Shown here one piece after another: positions 1 through 12,541 of a stretch of 64,000 nt of DNA. This DNA is from SAR116 cluster bacterium AG-325-F22. Lineage in GTDB: Bacteria > Pseudomonadota > Alphaproteobacteria > Puniceispirillales > Marisalimonadaceae. The DNA lies in assembly GCA_003282885.1 (NCBI GenBank), contig QBYJ01000002.1, forward strand, positions 1 through 64,000. Direction: 5' to 3'. The first letter of the stretch is position 1, and each line of letters starts with the position of its first letter. Both the position numbers and the translations under genes were made by a program. The notes beneath the pieces were generated by a model that did no database searches, had not been told where the DNA came from, and saw only the letters and a program-made list of their open reading frames with translations.

Positions 1-1
1 A

Positions 2-886
2 GATGACAAAGTTCTCAAAGTAAAGTCTGTTGATGATTTTAATTTTGAAAATGTGGATATAGCTCTTTTTTCAGCAGGTTCCAATATTGCTAAAAAATTT
101 GGTCCAGTTGCAGGAAACAAAGGTTGCATAGTTATTGATAATTCTTCTTGCTTCAGAATGGATGATGAGGTTCCCTTAATAGTTCCTGAGGTTAATCCCG
201 AGGCTATTAATAATTATAATAAAAAAAATATCATAGCTAACCCTAACTGTTCTACCATTCAGCTAGTTGTAGCGTTAAAGCCAATTCATAAGAAATTTGA
301 AATATCAAGAGTAGTTGTTTCGACCTATCAGGCTGTTTCTGGTGCTGGAAAACCAGCTATGGATGAATTATTTAATCAGACAAAAGGTGTATTTGTGCAT
401 GATCAGGCAACACCTGAACAATTCACAAAAAAAATAGCTTTCAACGTCATACCACATATTGATATTTTTATGGATGATGGATTTACAAAAGAAGAATGGA
501 AAATGAATGTTGAAACTAAAAAAATACTAGACCCCAGTATAAATTTAGTTGCGCATTGTGTTAGAGTTCCTGTCTTTATAGGTCATAGCGAAGCTGTTTT
601 CGTTGAATGTAAAAAAGATGTTGATGAAAGACAAGTTAGAAACTTATTACGGGATGCTAATGGAATTACAGTTGTTGACCATAGGGCTGATGAGGGTTAT
701 GTGACACCTGTAGAGGTTGCTGGTGAGGACGATGTTTTTATAAGTCGTATAAGAAAAGATCCATCAGTTAAAAATGGAATAGCTTTTTGGTGCGTAGGAG
801 ATAATTTAAGAAAAGGTGCAGCGTTAAACACAGTTCAGATTGCTGAGTTATTGGCCAGTAAAAAACTTAAGGGAGCTTCACTCTAA
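2..886 (+). CDS. asd: Aspartate-semialdehyde dehydrogenase, 5'-truncated by the window edge
   Basis: Frame is open from base 2 (DDKVLKVKSVDDFNFENVDIALFSAGSNIAKKF...); NPNCSTIQLV active-site Cys motif; VSGAGKPAMDEL. Confidence 0.95.
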   Translation, partial: DDKVLKVKSVDDFNFENVDIALFSAGSNIAKKFGPVAGNKGCIVIDNSSCFRMDDEVPLIVPEVNPEAINNYNKKNIIANPNCSTIQLVVALKPIHKKFEISRVVVSTYQAVSGAGKPAMDELFNQTKGVFVHDQATPEQFTKKIAFNVIPHIDIFMDDGFTKEEWKMNVETKKILDPSINLVAHCVRVPVFIGHSEAVFVECKKDVDERQVRNLLRDANGITVVDHRADEGYVTPVEVAGEDDVFISRIRKDPSVKNGIAFWCVGDNLRKGAALNTVQIAELLASKKLKGASL

Positions 887-918
887 TGTTTTTTTTGATT
901 AATTTTTTGTCGGAATAA

Positions 919-1833
919 ATGGAATACGTATGGATTGTAGCAGCAATTTTTGCTGCAGGTTGTCAAACCGCCCGATCAGCCTTTCAGAAAAATATGATAT
1001 CTAAACTTGGTGATTACGGTGCTGCTTACATAAGATTTTGTTATGCGCTTCCGTTTACTTCCCTTGTATGGTTTGTCTGGATTAATATTCCTGGTAATTC
1101 AATCCCTATTTTATCAAACTATTCTATCATGCTTTGTTTTTTAGGATCTATTTTTCAGGTTCTTTTTACTTACGTTCTCATGAAAGTTTTCTCTCATAAA
1201 AGTTTTGCTGCAGGAATTGCTTTCTCTAAAACAGAAGTAATATTGATAGCATTTTTGGAGATGTTGATATTAAGTGAAATTTTTTCTTTGCCGATAACTC
1301 TTGGAATACTATTAGGTGTAATATCTGTTTTGTTATTGTCATATGCAAAAAAAGCAGAAAGTTTCCTGGATACAATAATACTTTTATTTAAGTCTGTAAC
1401 ATCAATTGGAACGTTGATTGGTCTTTTGTCAGGCCTACTTTTAGCAGCATCAGTTGTAACTTTTAGAATGTCTATAATTTCGGTAGATGGTCCCCTTTTA
1501 GATAGATCAATATTCATTTCTTTTATCGCGATAATCTTTCAAACAATTATTGTTGGTATATATATGTTTGTATTTAAAAGAGACCAACTAAAAGCTGTTT
1601 TTAAATTTTGGAAACCTAGTTTGCCTGCTGGGCTTTGTGGAACTGGTGCAACTTTTGGATGGTTTGTAGCTTTTGGGTTGGCTACAGCTGCAGAAGTCAG
1701 GGCGGTAGGACAAATTGAATTAATTTTTTCAATTTTAATATCAATGATTTTTTTCAAAGAAAAAATTAAACAAACTGAATTTATTGGTATTATGCTACTT
1801 GGAACGTCAATTTTAATAATTATTAACCAATAA
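919..1833 (+). CDS. EamA/DMT-superfamily transporter
   Basis: 304 aa, multiple hydrophobic helices, C-terminal ELIFSILISMIFFKEKIKQTEFIGIMLLG typical of EamA repeats. Confidence 0.8.
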   Translation: MEYVWIVAAIFAAGCQTARSAFQKNMISKLGDYGAAYIRFCYALPFTSLVWFVWINIPGNSIPILSNYSIMLCFLGSIFQVLFTYVLMKVFSHKSFAAGIAFSKTEVILIAFLEMLILSEIFSLPITLGILLGVISVLLLSYAKKAESFLDTIILLFKSVTSIGTLIGLLSGLLLAASVVTFRMSIISVDGPLLDRSIFISFIAIIFQTIIVGIYMFVFKRDQLKAVFKFWKPSLPAGLCGTGATFGWFVAFGLATAAEVRAVGQIELIFSILISMIFFKEKIKQTEFIGIMLLGTSILIIINQ

Positions 1834-1913
1834 GTTAGAATTTTCCTTATTTGTAATTGAAATTTTTATGTTTTTAGTTCATTTATTAAATATTAAAAAT
1901 CATGGGAAAAATA

Positions 1914-2300
1914 ATGAGTAGACAAAGACCACTATCACCTCATCTCCAAATTTATAAGCCACAACTTACCTCAATTCTGTCAATTCTGCATAGAGGTACA
2001 GGTATTGTTTTATCAATGGGGAGTATAATTTTAGTAGTATGGATAATATCACTTACACTTGGCAAAGAAACATATCTTTTATACTCTAAAGTTGTAAATC
2101 ATTGGTTTAGTCACGTAGTTCTTCTTGGCTTCACTTTTGGTCTTTTTTATCATTTATCAAATGGCATAAGACATTTATTTTGGGATGCCGGCTATGGCTA
2201 TGATTTGAAGCATGCTTATATTTCGGGCGGGGCAGTAGTTTTTTGCTCTTTGCTTTTAACTATTTTAACTTGGTCAATAATTTACCTTAATGTGATTTAA
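1914..2300 (+). CDS. sdhC: Succinate dehydrogenase cytochrome b556 subunit
   Basis: MSRQRPLSPHLQIYKPQLTSILSILHRGTG signature; HLSNGIRHLFWD haem-ligand region; next to sdhDAB. The ORF can extend to 1902, but the MSRQRP start is likelier. Confidence 0.93.
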   Translation: MSRQRPLSPHLQIYKPQLTSILSILHRGTGIVLSMGSIILVVWIISLTLGKETYLLYSKVVNHWFSHVVLLGFTFGLFYHLSNGIRHLFWDAGYGYDLKHAYISGGAVVFCSLLLTILTWSIIYLNVI

Positions 2301-2304
2301 GTGT

Positions 2305-2688
2305 ATGAATAGTAATATTGATGAAAAGTTTATTAAGGTCGAAGATATGAAAACTCTAAAAACACATGGAGTTGGTCACTGGAAATTGCAGAGAATTTCT
2401 GCTATTGCTATGATACCTTTAGTGATATGGTTCACAACTTCACTTATGTTAACATTAATGGATGGTTACGAGCAGTCAATTGATTGGTTGCAGAGCCCTT
2501 TTAATGCCACAGGATTAATACTTCTTTTTGGTACTCTTTACTTTCATGCGGCTTCAGGATTACAAGTGGTGATAGAGGATTATGTTCATCATGAGGGGTT
2601 GAAAATTGTATCATTAATACTTATAAAATTAATAGCGATAGTTCTAGGTGTCCTATCAATTCTATGTGTATTAAAAATCTTTTTATAA
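2305..2688 (+). CDS. sdhD: Succinate dehydrogenase membrane anchor subunit
   Basis: Position between sdhC and sdh[16 protein letters not shown] and [19 protein letters not shown] motifs. Confidence 0.9.
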   Translation: MNSNIDEKFIKVEDMKTLKTHGVGHWKLQRISAIAMIPLVIWFTTSLMLTLMDGYEQSIDWLQSPFNATGLILLFGTLYFHAASGLQVVIEDYVHHEGLKIVSLILIKLIAIVLGVLSILCVLKIFL

Positions 2689-2704
2689 CTATGAAAGTTT
2701 ACTA

Positions 2705-4495
2705 ATGTCTGAATACGAAATTATAGATCATGAACACGATGTTGTTGTTGTAGGTGCTGGTGGTGCAGGTTTAAGGGCAACTTTAGGTATGGTATCTGGT
2801 GGCTTAAAGACAGCTTGTATAACAAAAGTTTTCCCAACTAGAAGTCACACCGTTGCAGCACAAGGTGGAATTGGTGCTGCACTGAATAACATGGGTGAAA
2901 ATGATAGTTGGCAATTTCATATGTATGACACTGTAAAAGGATCTGACTGGCTAGGTGATCAAGATGCGATTGAATATATGTGTAAAGAAGCTATACCTTC
3001 TGTCACAGAATTAGAAAACTTCGGAGTCCCGTTTTCTCGTACAGAAGAAGGTGAAGTTTATCAGCGTCCTTTTGGTGGACACACCCTAGATTATGGAAAA
3101 AAAATGGCTAGAAGAGCATGTGCGGCAGCTGACAGAACTGGTCACGCAATTTTGCATACTCTTTATCAACAATGTTTAAAACATAAAGCTGAATTTTTTG
3201 TCGAGTATATAGCTCTTGATTTGTTGATGGATGATAATGGTAAATGCGTTGGTGTTTTAGCTTTGTGTATGGATGATGGGAAAATTCATAGGTTTCGCGG
3301 TCATCAAACTGTATTAGCTACTGGTGGTTATGGACGTGTTTACTTTTCTTGCACCTCAGCACATACATGTACTGGAGACGGTAATGCTATGGTTTTGAGA
3401 GCTGGTTTACCACTCCAAGATATGGAATTTGTGCAATTTCATCCAACAGGTGTTTATGGTGCCGGAGTTCTAATTACGGAAGGCTCACGAGGAGAAGGTG
3501 GTTATCTAACAAATTCTGAAGGCGAAAGGTTTATGGAAAGATATGCCCCTACAGCTAAAGATTTAGCAAGTAGAGATGTTGTATCTAGGTCAATGACAAT
3601 TGAAATTAATGAAGGTAGAGGTGTAGGACCTAATAAAGATCATATTTTCATGCATCTTGAACATATTGATCCTGCAACTTTACATATGCGATTGCCAGGA
3701 ATAAGTGAAACTGCAAAAATATTTTGTGGTGTAGATGTAACTAAGGAGCCTATTCCTGTTTTACCAACTGTGCATTATAATATGGGTGGTATACCAACTA
3801 ATTATAATGGTGAAGTTGTTACCAGAAAGGGTAATGATCAAAATGCAGTAGTATCAGGATTAATGGCTATCGGCGAGGCTGCATGTGTCTCTGTTCATGG
3901 AGCAAATAGGTTGGGCACAAACTCATTGCTGGATATAGTTGTGTTTGGAAGAGCTGCAGCCCAAAGAGCATTAAAAATAGTTGAAAAAGGTGCTTCACAC
4001 GCTCCCTTATCCAAGCATGTGACAGATAAGATTTTGGCAAGACTAGATAAAATGAGATATGCTAAAGGTGACGTATCTGTCGGTGAGATAAGAAATTCAA
4101 TGCAAAATGCAATGCAAAAACATGCAGCTGTGTTTAGGTCTAACTCATCAATGAATGAAGGTGTAAAAAAAGTTGATAAAATTGCAAATAGTTTGGATGG
4201 GGTTGGTATTAAAGATAGGTCATTGATATTTAATACTGACTTAGTTGAGGCATTAGAACTTGAAAATTTAATGCAACAAGCAATAGTTACAATTAAATCT
4301 GCTGATCAAAGAAAAGAATCTCGAGGTGCTCATTCTCATGAAGATTATCCAGATAGGGATGATAAAGATTGGATGAAGCATACAATCATGTGGTTAAATG
4401 AGAAAAATAAGACTAAACTTGATTATAGAGATGTTCATTTAAATACCTTAACTAACGAGGTTGCTTCAATTCCTCCAGCAGCAAGAGTATACTAA
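2705..4495 (+). CDS. sdhA: Succinate dehydrogenase flavoprotein subunit
   Basis: [16 protein letters not shown] motif, [37 protein letters not shown]; 596 aa. Confidence 0.97.
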   Translation: MSEYEIIDHEHDVVVVGAGGAGLRATLGMVSGGLKTACITKVFPTRSHTVAAQGGIGAALNNMGENDSWQFHMYDTVKGSDWLGDQDAIEYMCKEAIPSVTELENFGVPFSRTEEGEVYQRPFGGHTLDYGKKMARRACAAADRTGHAILHTLYQQCLKHKAEFFVEYIALDLLMDDNGKCVGVLALCMDDGKIHRFRGHQTVLATGGYGRVYFSCTSAHTCTGDGNAMVLRAGLPLQDMEFVQFHPTGVYGAGVLITEGSRGEGGYLTNSEGERFMERYAPTAKDLASRDVVSRSMTIEINEGRGVGPNKDHIFMHLEHIDPATLHMRLPGISETAKIFCGVDVTKEPIPVLPTVHYNMGGIPTNYNGEVVTRKGNDQNAVVSGLMAIGEAACVSVHGANRLGTNSLLDIVVFGRAAAQRALKIVEKGASHAPLSKHVTDKILARLDKMRYAKGDVSVGEIRNSMQNAMQKHAAVFRSNSSMNEGVKKVDKIANSLDGVGIKDRSLIFNTDLVEALELENLMQQAIVTIKSADQRKESRGAHSHEDYPDRDDKDWMKHTIMWLNEKNKTKLDYRDVHLNTLTNEVASIPPAARVY

Positions 4496-4512
4496 TTTAA
4501 AAGGAGTTATTT

Positions 4513-5292
4513 GTGGCTGAATTTGCCCTTCCAAAACATTCAAAAATTGTTAAAGGTATTGATTATCCTTTACAGAGTGAATCTGAAAACCCAAAAAAAG
4601 TTAACGTTTATAGATGGTCTCCAGACGATGACGAAAATCCTAGGATTGATAGTTATACTATTGACTTAAATAACTGTGGACCTATGGTTTTGGATGCATT
4701 GATAAAAATCAAACAAGAAGTTGACTCAAGCCTTACTTTTAGACGTTCATGTAGAGAAGGTATATGTGGTTCGTGTTCAATGAATATTGACGGCACTAAT
4801 ACATTAGCATGTTTAAAGTCAATTGAAGATATTAAAGGTGATATTAATATTTATCCTTTGCCACATATGGATGTTGTAAAAGATCTTGTGCCCGATTTAT
4901 CAAAAGCCTATGCTCAGTTAACATCTGTTAAACCCTGGCTGCAATCTGATAGCAGGCCAGAAGAAGGGAAGTCTCGTAAACAATCTCCAGAACAAAGAGA
5001 AAAAATTGATGGTTTGTGGGAATGTGTTTTATGTTTTTCTTGCACTACCTCTTGCCCTTCATATTGGTGGAATGGTGATAAATATTTAGGCCCAGCTGTC
5101 TTACTGCAAGCATATAGATGGATAGCAGATAGTAGAGACGAAAACACAGAAGAAAGATTAAATGACTTAGAGGACACCTTTAAACTATATAGGTGTCATA
5201 CAATTATGAATTGTACAAAAACCTGCCCAAAAGGGCTAAATCCGGCAAAGGCTATCGGAGAAATTAAAAAGCTTCAGCTTGAAAGAAAATAA
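4513..5292 (+). CDS. sdhB: Succinate dehydrogenase iron-sulfur subunit
   Basis: [15 protein letters not shown] (2Fe-2S), [16 protein letters not shown] and [17 protein letters not shown] (4Fe-4S/3Fe-4S); AAAGGAG upstream of a GTG start. Confidence 0.97.
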   Translation: MAEFALPKHSKIVKGIDYPLQSESENPKKVNVYRWSPDDDENPRIDSYTIDLNNCGPMVLDALIKIKQEVDSSLTFRRSCREGICGSCSMNIDGTNTLACLKSIEDIKGDINIYPLPHMDVVKDLVPDLSKAYAQLTSVKPWLQSDSRPEEGKSRKQSPEQREKIDGLWECVLCFSCTTSCPSYWWNGDKYLGPAVLLQAYRWIADSRDENTEERLNDLEDTFKLYRCHTIMNCTKTCPKGLNPAKAIGEIKKLQLERK

Positions 5293-5326
5293 TTTTAAAT
5301 AGTTTACTTATATATGGCTAAATGGT

Positions 5327-6400
5327 TTGAAAAAAGTAATAGAACAAGACCTGCAAAATATAGCATTAAGTAATTCCATTAATTTAGATAAAGGTCAGCT
5401 GATTGTTGCTTCCTACTTTGATAAACTTAATGAAAAATTAGTTCAATTAAACACCAAAAAAAATTTTATAAATAGAATATTTTCAAAAAAAAACTCCGAT
5501 TATATAAAAGGGATCTACTTGTATGGGGGTGTTGGAAGGGGTAAATCCATGATCATGGATTTATTTTTCCAGCATGTTCCTATTAAAGAAAAAAGAAGAT
5601 TACACTTTCACGATTTCATGAAAGAAGTTCATCAACGTATTTTACAGAAAAGTAAAGTTGAAAAAAACAAAGATTGTGTTCTTTTAGTTGGTAAAGATTT
5701 AGCAAGCTCAGCAAAATTACTTTGCTTTGATGAAATGGAAGTTAAAGATATTGCTGACGCTATGATCTTATCACGTTTGTTTAATGTAATGTTTACTGAA
5801 GGAACAACCTTAGTAACAACGTCAAATCAACCCCCTACTGGTTTATACAAAAATGGATTACATAGAGATCGAATTTTACCTTTTATAGAGAGTTTAAAGT
5901 TAAAAACAGAAATTATTGAAATTCAAAATGGTGATGACTGGCGTGAGAGATCTCTAAGTGGTAATAAGGTATGGTTGAGTCCTATAAACACAGAAAATAA
6001 AAAGAAAATAAATAATATATTCTTAAAACTTAGTTTGGGTTTTGTAAAACAGCCAGAATCAATTGAGATCTCAGGTAGAACAATTCTAATTCCTCAAGTG
6101 GCTGCAGGTATTGCAAGAATTAATTTTGACAATTTATGTAACAAACCTTTAGCAGCTTCTGATTATGTAGAAATAGGTGAAAGATATAAGGGAATTATAA
6201 TAGAAAACATCCCAATTCTTGATGATAAATCTCGTAATGAAACTAGAAGGTTCATTTGGTTAATAGATGCATTATATGATAAAAATTGCTTTTTAATAGC
6301 TAATGCAGAGGCTGATTTTAGAAAAATATATCAAGGAGAAGAATGGGAATTTGAATTTCAAAGAACCATTTCTAGGATAGTAGAAATGTCTCAAGTTTGA
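5327..6400 (+). CDS. zapE: Cell division protein ZapE / AFG1-like ATPase
   Basis: GIYLYGGVGRGKSMIMDLFF P-loop, LLCFDEMEVKDIADAMIL Walker B; TTG start; sdhB-zapE-mdh synteny. Confidence 0.9.
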   Translation: MKKVIEQDLQNIALSNSINLDKGQLIVASYFDKLNEKLVQLNTKKNFINRIFSKKNSDYIKGIYLYGGVGRGKSMIMDLFFQHVPIKEKRRLHFHDFMKEVHQRILQKSKVEKNKDCVLLVGKDLASSAKLLCFDEMEVKDIADAMILSRLFNVMFTEGTTLVTTSNQPPTGLYKNGLHRDRILPFIESLKLKTEIIEIQNGDDWRERSLSGNKVWLSPINTENKKKINNIFLKLSLGFVKQPESIEISGRTILIPQVAAGIARINFDNLCNKPLAASDYVEIGERYKGIIIENIPILDDKSRNETRRFIWLIDALYDKNCFLIANAEADFRKIYQGEEWEFEFQRTISRIVEMSQV

Positions 6401-6515
6401 TAAACACCTAATAATTAATCTTACCTTGATAGCAAAGAAAAAAAAGTTTAAAAGATAACCAGAAATCATAAAAGTATAGTCAATTTTAAATAATGATTAA
6501 ACTAACTTTCTTTAA

Positions 6516-7496
<981 letters not shown>

Positions 7497-7518
7497 ATAT
7501 CATAGAGAGGTATAAGTT

Positions 7519-8688
7519 TTGGATATTCATGAACATCAAGCTAAAGAGCTATTAAAAGAATATAACATTCCAACTCCAAAGGGAAAAGCTGTTTTTTCAG
7601 TTGAGGAGGCTTTAACTGCAGCAAAAGAATTACCTGGTCCAGTTTATGTCGTGAAAGCACAAATTCATGCAGGTGGAAGAGGCAAAGCTGGTGGTGTAAA
7701 AGTTGTAAAGGATTTAGATACATTAACAAATGCAGCTGAAACAATCCTTGGTCAAAAGTTAATAACACATCAAACTAGTAGTGAAGGAAAACTTGTTCAG
7801 AGATTATATATAGAAGACGGATGTAATATAGATTCAGAATATTATTTTTCTATGGTCATTGATAGGGTTAGCAGTAGAATTTCACTAATAGCTTCAACAG
7901 AAGGTGGAATGGATATTGAAAAAGTTGCCGAAGAAAATCCAGAAAAAATATTATCTTTTAATATTGATCCTACAATAGGCTTTCAACCTTTTCATTCTAG
8001 ATTGATAGCAAATAGTCTTAACTTAACTGGAACAAGTTTTAAACAAGCTGGAGATTTTTTTAGTCAGTTGTATAAGCTTTTTACTGAAAATGATGCAAGT
8101 CTATTAGAGATAAACCCCTTAGTTTTAACTTCTGAAAATAACTTGATAGCCCTAGATGCAAAAATGTCATTTGATAATAATGCACTTTATAGACATCCAA
8201 AAATAATGGCTTTAAGAGATGAAACTGAAGAAGATCCCGCGGAAATTTTAGCCAGTAAATATGACCTAGCTTATATCAAACTAGATGGGACTATTGGGTG
8301 TTTGGTAAATGGAGCTGGTCTTGCAATGGCAACTATGGACATTATTAAATTAAAAGGTTCGTCCCCTGCCAATTTCTTAGACGTTGGTGGCAGTGCTACA
8401 AAAGAAAAAGTTACAGAAGCATTCAAAATCATACTATCAGATGAAGCTGTTGAAGGTATTTTAGTAAATATTTTTGGAGGAATAATGCGATGTGACATCA
8501 TCGCAGAAGGAGTAGTAGCAGCAGCAAAAGCCTTGTCATTAACAAAACCATTAGTAGTCAGGTTGGCAGGTACAAACGTTGATGAGGGAAAAAAAATATT
8601 ATCAGATTCTGGTCTAAAAATAACACCAGCTGATGACTTAGACGACGCAGCTGTTAAGATTGTAAATGCAGTTAAGGAGATAAATTAA
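7519..8688 (+). CDS. sucC: Succinate-CoA ligase (ADP-forming) beta subunit
   Basis: [57 protein letters not shown] start. Confidence 0.97.
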   Translation: MDIHEHQAKELLKEYNIPTPKGKAVFSVEEALTAAKELPGPVYVVKAQIHAGGRGKAGGVKVVKDLDTLTNAAETILGQKLITHQTSSEGKLVQRLYIEDGCNIDSEYYFSMVIDRVSSRISLIASTEGGMDIEKVAEENPEKILSFNIDPTIGFQPFHSRLIANSLNLTGTSFKQAGDFFSQLYKLFTENDASLLEINPLVLTSENNLIALDAKMSFDNNALYRHPKIMALRDETEEDPAEILASKYDLAYIKLDGTIGCLVNGAGLAMATMDIIKLKGSSPANFLDVGGSATKEKVTEAFKIILSDEAVEGILVNIFGGIMRCDIIAEGVVAAAKALSLTKPLVVRLAGTNVDEGKKILSDSGLKITPADDLDDAAVKIVNAVKEIN

Positions 8689-9570
8689 ATGTCTGTTTTG
8701 ATCAACAAAGATACAAGAGTGATTTGCCAGGGATTTACAGGCGGCCAGGGCACTTTTCATTCAGAGCAGGCTATTGCGTATGGGACTAAAATGGTTGGAG
8801 GTGTAACACCAGGTAAAGGTGGAACAAAACATTTAAACCTTCCAGTTTTCAATACAGTTAAAGAATGTGTTGAAGAAGTTAATCCGGATGCATCAGTAAT
8901 TTATGTACCACCTCCATTTGCAGCGGATTCAATTTTAGAAGCTATTTCTTCAAACATACCATTAATTATCTGTATCACTGAAGGTATTCCGGTCCAAGAT
9001 ATGATTAAAGTTAAGCAGTACCTAAATAAGTCGAATTCTAGGTTGATTGGACCAAATTGCCCTGGCGTAATTACACCAGGGCAATGTAAAATTGGTATAA
9101 TGCCTGGACATATTCATACTCCTGGAAAAGTTGGAATAGTCTCTAGGTCAGGTACATTAACCTATGAGGCTGTTGCTCAAACAACTGCCGCAGGGCTGGG
9201 TCAGTCAACTTGTATTGGAATTGGGGGTGATCCTATCAATGGCACTAATTTTATTGACTGTCTTGAAATGTTTTTGAATGATGAACAAACAGAAGCAATA
9301 TTAATGATTGGAGAAATTGGAGGTAACGCGGAAGAAGATGCAGCCGCTTTTATAAAAAATCATAAAATAAAAAAACCTATAGCTGGCTTTATAGCAGGTA
9401 AGACTGCTCCCCCTGGTAGAACCATGGGGCATGCGGGAGCAATTGTTAGTGGAGGCAGTGGAGATGCAGATTCAAAAGTCAAAGTTATGAAAGACTACGG
9501 CTTTATAATGTCTGAATCTCCTTCAGGTTTAGGTGAAGCTGTTGTAAAAGCAATACAAATATGGAAATAA
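8689..9570 (+). CDS. sucD: Succinate-CoA ligase alpha subunit
   Basis: [41 protein letters not shown] catalytic His motif. Confidence 0.97.
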   Translation: MSVLINKDTRVICQGFTGGQGTFHSEQAIAYGTKMVGGVTPGKGGTKHLNLPVFNTVKECVEEVNPDASVIYVPPPFAADSILEAISSNIPLIICITEGIPVQDMIKVKQYLNKSNSRLIGPNCPGVITPGQCKIGIMPGHIHTPGKVGIVSRSGTLTYEAVAQTTAAGLGQSTCIGIGGDPINGTNFIDCLEMFLNDEQTEAILMIGEIGGNAEEDAAAFIKNHKIKKPIAGFIAGKTAPPGRTMGHAGAIVSGGSGDADSKVKVMKDYGFIMSESPSGLGEAVVKAIQIWK

Positions 9571-9638
9571 CTTGATTTAATTGTCAACTTTTTGTGTAGT
9601 ATACTTTTATTAATCACTCGTTAAAAGGACTTGTAGCT

Positions 9639-12533
9639 ATGGACGATGAAAACTCTGATCAAAGTTTTCTTTCTGGTACAAATGTTACTTTCATTAATGA
9701 CTTGTACAAAGAATGGAAGATTAATCCAAATGCAGTACCAAAGGAATGGGATCTTTGGTTCAAGAGTAATGAAGATGAACCTATAATTGATGACGGCCCA
9801 AGTTGGGCTAAGAAGAATAGTCAAGTTATTGGAGCAATAGATACTGTTGAGAGTGTTCGAGCAGTAGCAAGAGGTATTGTGGGCAAAGGCGATTTATCAG
9901 CCACAGATTTAAGAGCAGCAACAACTGACTCAATTCGTGCTATAATGCTTATTAGAGCTTTTAGAATTAATGGGCATCTTCTAGCTAAGTTAGATCCTCT
10001 TAATTTACAACAGGGTGATATACACCCAGAACTAAATCCAAAAACTTATGGTTTTAGTGATGATGATTGGGACAGACCAATATTTATAGATAATGTTCTT
10101 GGAAGGGAGTCAGCAACTTTAAGACAAATAATGGAAATAGTAAAAGAAACTTATTGTGGATCCATAGGAATAGAGTTTATGCATGTGCAAGATCCAGCTC
10201 AAAAAGCCTGGATACAAGAAAGAATAGAATCGATTAGAAACGCTACAGAATTTACCAAACGAGGTAAAAAAGCTATTTATGAAAGATTGGTTGGAGCTGA
10301 GACATTTGAGCAATTTCTTCATAAAAAATATGCTGGAACTAAACGATTTGGTTTAGACGGCTCTGAGTCTGTTGTTCCAGCTATCGAGCAAATACTAAAA
10401 CGTGGTAGTCAGTTAGGCATGAAAGAAGTTGTAATTGCAATGGCTCACCGAGGAAGATTAAATCTTTTATACAATATATTAAATAAACCCTTTAGAGCAA
10501 TTATTTCCGAGTTTTTGGGTAATCAAGCAAATCCAGAAGAAGCAGGTGGGTCAGGAGACGTAAAGTATCACATGGGTGCTTCCGCTGATAGAGAGTTTGA
10601 TGGTAATAATGTACATTTATCGCTACAAGCAAATCCGTCTCATCTAGAAGTAGTAGCTCCTGTTGTTATTGGTAGAGTTCGTGCAAAACAAAATCAACAT
10701 AATGATACTAATGACAGATTATCAGTGTTAGGTATTGTTTTACACGGAGATGCTGCTTTTGCAGGTCAAGGAATAGTGGCTGAGACTTTTGATTTTTCTG
10801 GACTAAGGGGGTACAGAACAGGTGGTACTATTCACATAGTTGTAAATAATCAGATTGGATTTACAACTAGTCCAAATTACTCTCGTTCTAGCCCATATTG
10901 CACAGATGTAGCAAAAATGGTTATGGCTCCCATTATGCATATTAATGGTGATGACCCAGAAGCTGTTGTTCACGCATCCAGGATAGCTACAGAGTTTAGA
11001 CAAAAATTTGCGTGTGATGTTGTTTTAGATATTATAAGTTACCGTCGTTATGGTCATAATGAAGGAGATGAACCAGCTTTTACTCAACCAATTATGTATA
11101 AAACCATTGGATCTCACGACAGTATTAGCAAAATTTATGCTTCAAAACTTATCAATGAAGGTATATTGACTGATCAAGAAGCAAAAGACGAAGTTAACAA
11201 TCACAATAAATTTCTTGAAAAAGAATTTGAAGCAGGAACTAATTATAAACCTAATAAAGCGGATTGGTTAGAAGGTCAGTGGTCAAGTTTAAGAGCTGCC
11301 CATGGAGATGACCGAAGAGGTGAGACATCAGTATCCAAAGATGATTTAAAATTAATTGGAAAAGCAATAACTACTATACCTGCAAATATAAAAGTAAACA
11401 AAAAACTTCAACGTATAGTTGAATCTAGAAAAAAAGCTATTGAGACTGGTGAAGGTATAGATTGGTCTACAGCTGAGCACCTTGCATTTGGCTCATTATT
11501 ATTAGAAGGACATCCTGTAAGATTGTCTGGACAAGATAGTTGTAGAGGAACTTTTTCCCAAAGGCATTCTGTATTTATTGACCAAATGTCAGAAGAAAGA
11601 TACACTCCCCTTAATAATATAACTTCCGACCAACAAAATTTTGAAGTTATCGACTCTCCTTTATCAGAGGCTTCTGTATTAGGTTTTGAGTATGGTTATT
11701 CTCTTACAGAACCAACTGCTTTAGTAATGTGGGAAGCTCAGTTTGGAGATTTTGCTAATGGAGCCCAGGTAATAGTCGATCAATTTATTTCAAGCGGTGA
11801 AGCTAAATGGTTAAGAATGTCAGGGCTTGTTATGTTACTACCTCATGGTTACGAAGGTCAGGGACCAGAACATTCTTCAGCAAGATTGGAGAGATATCTT
11901 CAATTATGTGGTGAAGATAATATGCAAGTTTTAAATTGCAGTACACCTGCAAATTATTTTCATGCCTTAAGAAGACAACTTAAGAGAGATTTCAGAAAAC
12001 CATTGATTATAATGACACCAAAAAGTCTTCTTAGAAATAAGGCTTGTGTTTCTAAATTATCCGATATTTCTGAGAATACTGCTTTTAGAAGAGTAATAAG
12101 AGACCCTAATACAAGCCTTAAGGATAATGATATTAAAAAGGTGGTTATTTGTTCTGGTAAAGTTTTCTACAATTTATTAGAAGAAAGAGAAAATAGGAAA
12201 TTAGACAGTGTAAAAATTTTGAGATTAGAACAAATTTATCCTTTTCCTTATTCAACTTTAAAAGAAATATTATCCGATACGCCAAACGCAGAATTTGTTT
12301 GGTGCCAAGAAGAACCAAAAAATATGGGCGCATGGTTTTTTGTAGATAGAAAAATTGAAGATGTTCTTAGATCATTTAAAGCAAAATTTTCACGACCCTC
12401 TTATGCTGGTCGAGCAGAGGCTGCTTCTCCTGCAACAGGATCTTTATCTAGGCATAATAAAGAACAAGCAGACTTAGTAAATGAAGCTTTAGAAACGACC
12501 ACAAAAAAAACAACCAAGCACGCGGCAGAATAG
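9639..12533 (+). CDS. sucA: 2-oxoglutarate dehydrogenase E1 component
   Basis: 964 aa; [57 protein letters not shown]. Confidence 0.97.
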   Translation: MDDENSDQSFLSGTNVTFINDLYKEWKINPNAVPKEWDLWFKSNEDEPIIDDGPSWAKKNSQVIGAIDTVESVRAVARGIVGKGDLSATDLRAATTDSIRAIMLIRAFRINGHLLAKLDPLNLQQGDIHPELNPKTYGFSDDDWDRPIFIDNVLGRESATLRQIMEIVKETYCGSIGIEFMHVQDPAQKAWIQERIESIRNATEFTKRGKKAIYERLVGAETFEQFLHKKYAGTKRFGLDGSESVVPAIEQILKRGSQLGMKEVVIAMAHRGRLNLLYNILNKPFRAIISEFLGNQANPEEAGGSGDVKYHMGASADREFDGNNVHLSLQANPSHLEVVAPVVIGRVRAKQNQHNDTNDRLSVLGIVLHGDAAFAGQGIVAETFDFSGLRGYRTGGTIHIVVNNQIGFTTSPNYSRSSPYCTDVAKMVMAPIMHINGDDPEAVVHASRIATEFRQKFACDVVLDIISYRRYGHNEGDEPAFTQPIMYKTIGSHDSISKIYASKLINEGILTDQEAKDEVNNHNKFLEKEFEAGTNYKPNKADWLEGQWSSLRAAHGDDRRGETSVSKDDLKLIGKAITTIPANIKVNKKLQRIVESRKKAIETGEGIDWSTAEHLAFGSLLLEGHPVRLSGQDSCRGTFSQRHSVFIDQMSEERYTPLNNITSDQQNFEVIDSPLSEASVLGFEYGYSLTEPTALVMWEAQFGDFANGAQVIVDQFISSGEAKWLRMSGLVMLLPHGYEGQGPEHSSARLERYLQLCGEDNMQVLNCSTPANYFHALRRQLKRDFRKPLIIMTPKSLLRNKACVSKLSDISENTAFRRVIRDPNTSLKDNDIKKVVICSGKVFYNLLEERENRKLDSVKILRLEQIYPFPYSTLKEILSDTPNAEFVWCQEEPKNMGAWFFVDRKIEDVLRSFKAKFSRPSYAGRAEAASPATGSLSRHNKEQADLVNEALETTTKKTTKHAAE

Positions 12534-12541
12534 TTAGATAT

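Noticed and set aside
9581-9605. Possible sigma70 promoter upstream of sucA (TTGTCA ... TATACT)
   Set aside because: The spacer is only 13 bp, too short for a canonical promoter; the genes appear to be in one long operon.
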